Of a DNA stretch of 10,569 nucleotides, positions 6,759-10,569 are shown one piece after another (the first letter of the stretch is position 1; the number at the start of each line of letters is the position of its first letter). The notes under the pieces are model-generated. The model saw only the letters and a program-made list of their open reading frames with translations. It searched no databases and had not been told where the DNA came from. The stretch spans positions 1 through 10,569 of the forward strand of contig CAZOUM010000084.1 of NCBI GenBank assembly GCA_964582985.1. Direction: 5' to 3'. This DNA is from CAZQYB01 sp964582985 (GTDB taxonomy: Bacteria; Planctomycetota; Phycisphaerae; Sedimentisphaerales; Anaerobacaceae). Made by a program: the position numbers and the translations under genes.

Positions 6759-8129
6759 TCATCTTTCTCTTCCTGAAGCATCACGAAGTTTCTTGAGAAA
6801 TTCTGGTTGAACCTGGTAGTCCAAACTCTGTGCCTTATGGACATCCTCCCACGCTTTGTCATGTTCTCCCTTCTTGTAGTAGGCGAAGGCACGGTTGCTA
6901 TAGGCTTCACGGTCCTTCGAGTTTATCTCGATCGCCTTGGTGTAATCTGTGATGGCCCGGTCATATTGGCCTTTAGCATAATAGGTGGTCCCCCGATTGC
7001 TGTAGGCCAAAGCAGACTTTGGGTCTATCTCAATGGCCTTGCTGCAATCTGAGATGGCCTGGTCATATTGGCGCATAAAACCGTAGATGCCCCCCCGATA
7101 TGCGTAGGCTACGGCGTCCTCCGGGTCAATCTCAATGGCCTTATTGTAATCTGAGATAGCCAGATCATGTTGGCCTTTAGTGAAATAGGTGGTCCCCCGA
7201 TTGCCGTAGGCCGAAGCATATTTTGGGTTTATCTCAATGGCCTTGTTGTAGTCTGAGATAGCCGCGTCATAATTGCCTTTAGCATCGTAGGCATTGCCTC
7301 GATTGCTGTAGGCTTGAGCGTACTTTGGGTTTATCTCGATGGCCTTGGTGCAATCTGAGATGGCCAGGTCATACTGTCCTTTGTAATAATAGGCAACCCC
7401 CCGATTGCTGTAGGCTTGAGCATACATCGGATTTATCTCGATGGCCTTAGTGTAATTTGAGATGGCCCGGTCATATTGCCCTTTAGCGTTATAGGCACTG
7501 CCCCGATTGCCGTAGGCTTCAGCGTCATTCGGGTTTATCTCGATGGCCTTGGTGCAATCTAAGATAGCCCGGTCATGTTGGCCTTTGCCGATATAGCCTC
7601 CTGCCCGATTGACGTAGGCCGAAGCAGACTTTGGGTCTATCTCAATGGCCTTGTTGCAATCTGAGATGGCCCGGTCATGTTCGCCTTTAGCTGAATAGGC
7701 GGCCCCCCGATTGCTGTAGGCTTTAGAGTCATCCGGATCTATCTCGATGGCCTTGGTGCAATCTAAGATGGCCAGGTCATATTCGCTTTTCCCGGCGAAC
7801 GCAACCCCCCGATTAGTGTAGGCTCCAGCAAGCGTTGGGTTTATCTCAATGGCCCTGGTGTAATCTAATATAGCCAGGTCATGTTCGCCTTTGTTGTCAT
7901 AGGCGAGCCCCCGATTGTAGTAAGCTTCAGCAAACCTTGGGTTTATCTCAATTGCCTTGGTAAACTCCCGGATAGCTTGGTCCCATTGGCCTTTCTCCCC
8001 ATAGGCTACCCCCTGATTGTAGTGTTCTACGGCCTTTCTGCTTGCACATCCTGTGAGGAATAGACAAACAATCATCCCCGACCACAACAGCAGCCTCTTA
8101 AACGTTTCTTTGTTCTGAACACGCATCAT
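6759..8129 (-). CDS. TPR-repeat lipoprotein embedded in the ATPase operon
   Basis: A 456-residue protein. The N-terminus is a bacterial lipoprotein signal peptide: basic KRLLLW, a hydrophobic stretch, then lipobox LTGC with the lipidated Cys at residue 28. The rest is twelve uninterrupted 34-residue tetratricopeptide repeats (about 32-439) of the canonical kind (AYSNRG.AY..KG.YD.AI.DY.KAIEINP), then a short charged tail. TPR superhelices bind other proteins; the protein should be membrane-anchored outside the cytoplasm, so it probably does not touch the cytoplasmic ATPase head. The start chosen has GAAGG six bases upstream and puts the signal peptide at the N-terminus (a second ATG follows immediately). 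The 61 extra upstream codons translate an intergenic repeat. Its place between atpC and atpF is not part of the standard operon, and no partner can be named. Confidence 0.9.
   Translation of the reverse strand: MMRVQNKETFKRLLLWSGMIVCLFLTGCASRKAVEHYNQGVAYGEKGQWDQAIREFTKAIEINPRFAEAYYNRGLAYDNKGEHDLAILDYTRAIEINPTLAGAYTNRGVAFAGKSEYDLAILDCTKAIEIDPDDSKAYSNRGAAYSAKGEHDRAISDCNKAIEIDPKSASAYVNRAGGYIGKGQHDRAILDCTKAIEINPNDAEAYGNRGSAYNAKGQYDRAISNYTKAIEINPMYAQAYSNRGVAYYYKGQYDLAISDCTKAIEINPKYAQAYSNRGNAYDAKGNYDAAISDYNKAIEINPKYASAYGNRGTTYFTKGQHDLAISDYNKAIEIDPEDAVAYAYRGGIYGFMRQYDQAISDCSKAIEIDPKSALAYSNRGTTYYAKGQYDRAITDYTKAIEINSKDREAYSNRAFAYYKKGEHDKAWEDVHKAQSLDYQVQPEFLKKLRDASGRER
6813..8036 (-). repeat. Twelve 102-base tandem repeats encoding the TPRs
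   Basis: The TPR region is an in-frame tandem array with a 102-base unit (34 codons). Long near-identical stretches recur at DNA level. For example, the plus-strand stretch ATCTCGATGGCCTTGGTGCA followed by ATCT recurs around 7335, 7537 and 7741. This degree of nucleotide conservation points to recent duplication or gene conversion between units and predicts copy-number variation among strains. Confidence 0.85.
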
Positions 8130-8216
8130 AACTAACCTTCTTTTCCTGCAACCCACACCGACGGGTAACCCGCCGCGGATAAGCTCATCCCATTGCATTT
8201 TAGCTGGCTCCCATGT

Positions 8217-8258
8217 TTGATAGTCGATTCTCGATATTCGATGCTCGATATTCAATTC
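8217..8258. repeat. Heptamer repeat upstream of the TPR gene
   Basis: Six 7-base units on the plus strand: TTGATAG, TCGATTC, TCGATAT, TCGATGC, TCGATAT, TCAATTC. It lies about 90 bases upstream of the TPR start, not against the start codon, and next to the hairpin at 8277-8296. Together they fill most of the atpC-TPR gap. Confidence 0.65.
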
Positions 8259-8270
8259 TGCACACCCATT

Positions 8271-8305
8271 TTCTGGATTCCTGCTTTCGCAGGAATGACA
8301 GAAAG
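8271..8305. repeat. Short interspersed palindrome between atpC and the TPR gene
   Basis: ATTCCTGC (8277-8284) and GCAGGAAT (8289-8296) form a perfect 8-base-pair stem around loop TTTC, flanked by CTGG and GACAG. It corresponds to the right half of the element at 4232-4331 but lacks the nested insert. It is 34 bases after the atpC stop, has no following T-tract, and is better seen as a repeat than as a terminator. Confidence 0.6.
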
Positions 8306-8330
8306 AAACCATTTTCTATGTGCTCTCTTT

Positions 8331-9368
8331 TCATCCGGCCAGCCTGTCCAGAATTAGTTTTGTGTCCAGGTTATTTTGTTTTGCTGTTAGTATCAGTCGG
8401 ACTTTGCGGATTTCATTTTCCTTCATAAGTAAAAAAGCTATCACCGGCTGAGGGCCGGCAGTGATTTGAAGCGTGGAGTTCAGAAAACCCATCAAATACT
8501 CTTCGCAGTTGTGCTCAACGCGCAAGAATGACTTATTCGGTACAAAGTAGGCAGTGCCTGACTCAACAACTTCATAGTAAGGCGTTGCGAAAAACAGAGG
8601 TGCAACCGCTTCGTATCCGACATCGAGGGCGTGTATGAATCGCTGCGGCTCGACATATCCGCCGGACAGAAAAACGTTTCGCTGCTCCGACTCGGTGAAT
8701 TTAAGTCGAAGCATCGTGCGTATATTGGTCAGGTCAATCTGTATTCGGAAAAGGCCGAGCAGAAAAATGCTGTTTAGCCGGAGCGCCTGGCGAAGATTGT
8801 ACTGGGCCTGTGAGCTGTCGAGAGCATAGTCGATTTGGCGAATGTCCTTTTGTTGGTAATATGCCAACACAGCCCGCTCTATCGCCTCCTGCATGTAATC
8901 GGGCAGCGGGCTGTAATTTTCCTCTTCAAAGATTTCTTCGAACAACTCGGCGGGCATGTTACCATCGTTGCTGTAATCTGTGCCTAACGGTTTTTCCGTC
9001 AGTTTTCGCCTGATTGCCAATCGCATATTCGCGAAGTCATCGCGTGCTTTGATGAGCTTTACAACGAACTCGTCAATCATCAAATCTGCGAAGAGGTTTC
9101 TGACCTCCGTTCTTCTTAGCTTCAAGATATTTTCAACATCTGTGAAGGTCCTCTCGCCTTTCGGCAGGGCGTATTCGCCGGCGCCGAGTGCATCAACAGC
9201 CTGGTCGAAGTCTTCTGCGTTGGCCATATCAGAGAGAGCGGCCCTTGTGAGCATTTGCGACTCGAGCACGCGCACCTGTGCGGTGGCAAAGGTGTATCTC
9301 CAGTCGTCACCGCCGATGGGCGGATAGGTGTAAAAATCCAAAATAGGGCTTCGCAGTTTGTCCTCCAC
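8331..9368 (-). CDS. atpC: V/A-type ATPase subunit C (adaptor between rotor ring and central stalk)
   Basis: A 345-residue protein from this start, the usual length for the V/A-type C (yeast d) subunit, a helical funnel that seats the central shaft on the K ring. Typical features are the N-terminal DDWRYTFATAQVRVLESQML (about 21-40; compare the family YAYATARVRALE pattern), repeated helical modules, and the LTNIRTMLRLKF-type segment with an R-x-x-L-R-x-K core. The start is uncertain. The frame runs upstream into the transposase gene, and no ATG exists near the expected N-terminus. I chose GTG at 9366-9368, four bases after the transposase stop; alternatives are TTG at 9419 inside the transposase or a later TTG. 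The native start was probably removed or altered by the insertion. Confidence 0.88.
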   Translation of the reverse strand: MEDKLRSPILDFYTYPPIGGDDWRYTFATAQVRVLESQMLTRAALSDMANAEDFDQAVDALGAGEYALPKGERTFTDVENILKLRRTEVRNLFADLMIDEFVVKLIKARDDFANMRLAIRRKLTEKPLGTDYSNDGNMPAELFEEIFEEENYSPLPDYMQEAIERAVLAYYQQKDIRQIDYALDSSQAQYNLRQALRLNSIFLLGLFRIQIDLTNIRTMLRLKFTESEQRNVFLSGGYVEPQRFIHALDVGYEAVAPLFFATPYYEVVESGTAYFVPNKSFLRVEHNCEEYLMGFLNSTLQITAGPQPVIAFLLMKENEIRKVRLILTAKQNNLDTKLILDRLAG

Positions 9369-9385
9369 ACACTCACGTGTGTGGA
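9364..9385. repeat. Perfect 9-bp hairpin at the transposase stop / atpC start
   Basis: TCCACACAC (9364-9372) pairs perfectly with GTGTGTGGA (9377-9385) around a 4-base loop. On the minus strand the transposase TGA spans the loop-stem boundary and the proposed atpC GTG lies in the second arm. It could be the subterminal hairpin of an IS200-type right end. As RNA it could also hinder initiation at atpC unless ribosomes arrive from the transposase gene. Confidence 0.6.
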
Positions 9386-9765
9386 ATCCATTTCTGTCTT
9401 CGAATGTATTCTTGTACAATCTTCACTTCTCCAGCTTTTACTTCTCTGCATCCATATCGTTTAGCCCAGAAAGCATTCCCTGCACGTAAGTGTGGGTTTT
9501 CTTCCAGTATTTTCTTAGCAGTTACTGCCTTTAACGTCCTTACAACGGAGGGAAGGTTTTCCCTCTGGTCTAACCCCAATAATATATGTACGTGGTCTCT
9601 GTTTGGCCCAATTTCTAACACTTTGTAGGCTTTTCTTTGTGCTATTTCCTGCGTTATTGCAACTAACCTTTGCTCCACCTCCTTATCCAAAATCGGCCTT
9701 CTATATTTTGTCAGAAACCAAATGTGGAAGAACACTCTTTTAGAATCCTCCAAGGTTAGAACCAT
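9373..9765 (-). CDS. tnpA: IS200-type HUH/Y1 single-strand transposase
   Basis: A 130-residue protein of the Y1 (IS200/IS605 TnpA) family, which cuts and joins single-stranded DNA with one catalytic tyrosine. Visible hallmarks are the N-terminal strand and basic patch FFHIWFLTKYRRPIL (12-26), the metal-binding HUH motif H58-V-H60 in NRDHVHIL, the helix TLKAVTAKKIL, FWAKRYGCREV (99-109), and the nucleophile Y120 in VQEYIRRQK. All catalytic residues are present; the length is slightly below IS200 (about 150). Its ATG is 3 bases after the atpE stop. A GTG at codon 11 has a good GGAGGA upstream and may be the real start. The stop falls within a 9-bp hairpin 4 bases before the likely atpC start. 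A REP-associated (RAYT-like) relative is an alternative. No accessory TnpB/IscB gene accompanies it. Confidence 0.88.
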   Translation of the reverse strand: MVLTLEDSKRVFFHIWFLTKYRRPILDKEVEQRLVAITQEIAQRKAYKVLEIGPNRDHVHILLGLDQRENLPSVVRTLKAVTAKKILEENPHLRAGNAFWAKRYGCREVKAGEVKIVQEYIRRQKWIPHT

Positions 9766-9768
9766 AAT

Positions 9769-10359
9769 TCACGCGAATAATTCTTTTGCCAGTTCGATTT
9801 CCAATTCTTTGCGTGCCTGGGCGAGAAGCACTTCGAGAGAGACATTGTTTTTTATTCTGCCGCGTCTTAGAATAAAGCCGCCTCCCAAACTTTGCTTTTC
9901 GCTGGCCAATCTTAAATTGCCTTTGAAGCCCGGGCCTAACTTGCGATTTATCTGCTTGATAAAGTTCTGGTCGATTCGCGTTTCGTTTTTGTCGACGATG
10001 ACCTCTTCGTCGCCGGTTTCGACAGCTTTGAGTATCAGCTTGCTGCAAAGTGTTTTATAGTCGTCGTCCGAGAGGTTTTTGAGCTGCTGCTGTGCCTGGT
10101 CAAAGGCTTCGTCGAGTATTTTTCTTTTCTGTGCCAAATATTCTTTGGCAATATCCATTCTTGCCGCTGCGAGGATGTGGGCCTGTTTGTCCTCTCCAGC
10201 CTTTTTGGCGAGCGTCTGTGTGCGTTCGTTGTAGTCTTCAAGCTGCTTTTTTAGCCCGGCCTGTTCGGCGGTTTCTTTTTCCTTAGCTTCGTTGGCTATC
10301 TTTTCAGCTTCCGCCCCGGCGTCAGCCAGTATCTTTTCTGTGACCTGTTCAGCATCCAT
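9769..10359 (-). CDS. atpE: V/A-type ATPase subunit E (peripheral stalk)
   Basis: A 196-residue protein, the usual size for subunit E, which forms the outer stalk that holds the A3B3 head against rotation. The N-terminal half (about 1-105) is a long, highly charged, Ala/Glu/Lys-rich coiled coil (ILADAGAEAEKIANEAKEKE). The C-terminal half is the globular head-binding domain with the family-typical GGGFILRRGRIKNNVSLEVLLAQARKELE and final LAKELFA. The frame is open for 21 further codons upstream, but these translate the heptamer repeat (NTQYAIRNTRYEI), so the ATG giving MDAEQVTEKIL is chosen. No classical ribosome site; ACGAG lies 10 bases before ATG. The expected coiled-coil partner (subunit G/H) is not seen in the window. 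Confidence 0.94.
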   Translation of the reverse strand: MDAEQVTEKILADAGAEAEKIANEAKEKETAEQAGLKKQLEDYNERTQTLAKKAGEDKQAHILAAARMDIAKEYLAQKRKILDEAFDQAQQQLKNLSDDDYKTLCSKLILKAVETGDEEVIVDKNETRIDQNFIKQINRKLGPGFKGNLRLASEKQSLGGGFILRRGRIKNNVSLEVLLAQARKELEIELAKELFA

Positions 10360-10458
10360 AATTTCGTATCTCGTATTGCGTATTGCGTATTGCGTATCCG
10401 CCCCCCCATCAGGTAGGGGCAAGCTTCGGCGGACAAGTTTCGTATTGCGTATTGCGTT
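10360..10458 (-). repeat. Split heptamer repeat between atpK and atpE
   Basis: On the minus strand, units ACGCAAT, ACGCAAT, ACGCAAT, ACGAGAT, ACGAAAT lead directly into the atpE ATG (10360-10395). A second block of ACGCAAT, ACGCAAT, ACGAAAC lies at about 10438-10458, close after the atpK stop. The two blocks are separated by a palindromic element (10397-10433), as though one array had been split by an insertion. Confidence 0.75.
10397..10433. repeat. Palindromic insert inside the atpK-atpE heptamer array
   Basis: TCCGCC (10397-10402) and GGCGGA (10428-10433) are perfect outer arms. The interior carries CCCCCCATC and AGGGGCAAGCTT, the same two sequences that bound the 32-base nested insert at 4285-4316, with different loop bases. 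Each arm pair can form a GC-rich hairpin. The shared core in two unrelated contexts supports a small mobile or at least dispersed palindrome. Confidence 0.55.
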
Positions 10459-10465
10459 TCAGGCA

Positions 10466-10569
10466 TTAAGGCGTTGGCCAATTGATGCCCTTTAACACGA
10501 TAAACATCGTTACGACGAGACCCAGCATAGCGTAAAGTTCAACCATAACGGCGTAAATAACGCCGGCCT
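10466..10569 (-). CDS. atpK: V/A-type ATPase proteolipid subunit K, C-terminal end (partial)
   Basis: Only the last 33 codons are in the window. They read AGVIYAVMVELYAMLGLVVT and continue MFIVLKGINWPTP before the TAA stop. This is the final membrane helix of the proteolipid ring subunit (c/K). The glutamate in AVMVELYAMLG is at the position of the ion-carrying carboxylate that picks up H+ or Na+ during rotation. The neighbouring residues and the first hairpin, which would help tell sodium from proton use, are mostly or wholly outside. Position directly before atpE fits a K-E-C-F-A-B-D order. Subunit I would have to be further upstream. Confidence 0.88.
   Translation of the reverse strand, partial: AGVIYAVMVELYAMLGLVVTMFIVLKGINWPTP

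Larger units (their letters stand above)
9364..9765 (-). mobile_element. IS200-like insertion between atpE and atpC, ends not fully defined
   Basis: The transposase gene plus the hairpin at its 3' end mark a single-gene IS200-type element. Such elements have no terminal inverted repeats and make no target duplication, so ends cannot be fixed by inspection. The right end probably lies near 9364. The left end should hold a subterminal hairpin before the transposase, but atpE stops 3 bases before the ATG and I see no hairpin there, so the left boundary is missing, inside atpE, or degraded. Confidence 0.45.

Noticed and set aside
6813..8036. CRISPR array
   Set aside because: The repeated units are 102-base in-frame coding repeats without spacers; the heptamer tracts also lack spacer structure.
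8277..8296. Intrinsic terminator after atpC
   Set aside because: The hairpin has no T-tract on either strand side and is a copy of an interspersed palindrome also found at 4271-4331.
8130..8312. N-terminal extension of the TPR protein (61 residues)
   Set aside because: It reads through a palindrome and a heptamer array, and would place the lipoprotein signal peptide internally; the ATG at 8129 has a good ribosome site.
10360..10422. N-terminal extension of atpE (21 residues)
   Set aside because: The residues are a translation of the 7-base repeat and the palindrome, not conserved protein.

Overview
The window is dominated by a V/A-type (archaeal/vacuolar-type) ATPase operon, read entirely on the minus strand. 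In transcription order (high to low coordinates) it holds the 3' end of the proteolipid K gene, then E, C, F, A, B and D. No subunit I gene is visible; it would have to lie beyond the right edge. Below the ATPase, after a 365-base gap with its own predicted sigma70-type promoter, comes a large polytopic membrane protein of unknown function (56-1777), also on the minus strand. A further gene may start just before the left edge. No plus-strand gene is convincing.

The operon carries several insertions. A stand-alone HUH/Y1 transposase of the IS200 type (9373-9765) sits between E and C. Its ATG lies 3 bases after the E stop, and its stop lies 4 bases before the best C start, inside a perfect hairpin. 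A lipoprotein with twelve 34-residue TPRs and a truncated four-helix-bundle (23S rRNA intervening-sequence-type) gene fragment sit between C and F. A 100-base palindromic, MITE-like element lies between A and B, and it contains a smaller palindrome that recurs between K and E.

A second theme is degenerate tandem repeats with a strict 7-base period. They lie directly against the start codons of E, F and D, and also upstream of the TPR gene and downstream of D. Genes without such repeats (A, B, TPR lipoprotein, membrane protein) have ordinary Shine-Dalgarno sequences. The three repeat-led genes do not; they share an ACGAG motif 9-10 bases before ATG.

The organism is bacterial: it has a lipobox signal peptide, Shine-Dalgarno sites and a TTGACA-type promoter. 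The bacterial V-type ATPase and the abundant short interspersed and heptameric repeats suggest a Planctomycetota (Phycisphaerae-like) genome or a similar repeat-rich environmental lineage. That placement is inferred from style, not proven.

Functionally, K (ion-binding membrane ring), C (central-stalk adaptor), D and F (rotor shaft), A and B (catalytic and non-catalytic head) and E (peripheral stalk) belong to one rotary machine. The ion, H+ or Na+, and the direction, synthesis or pumping, cannot be decided from what is visible.
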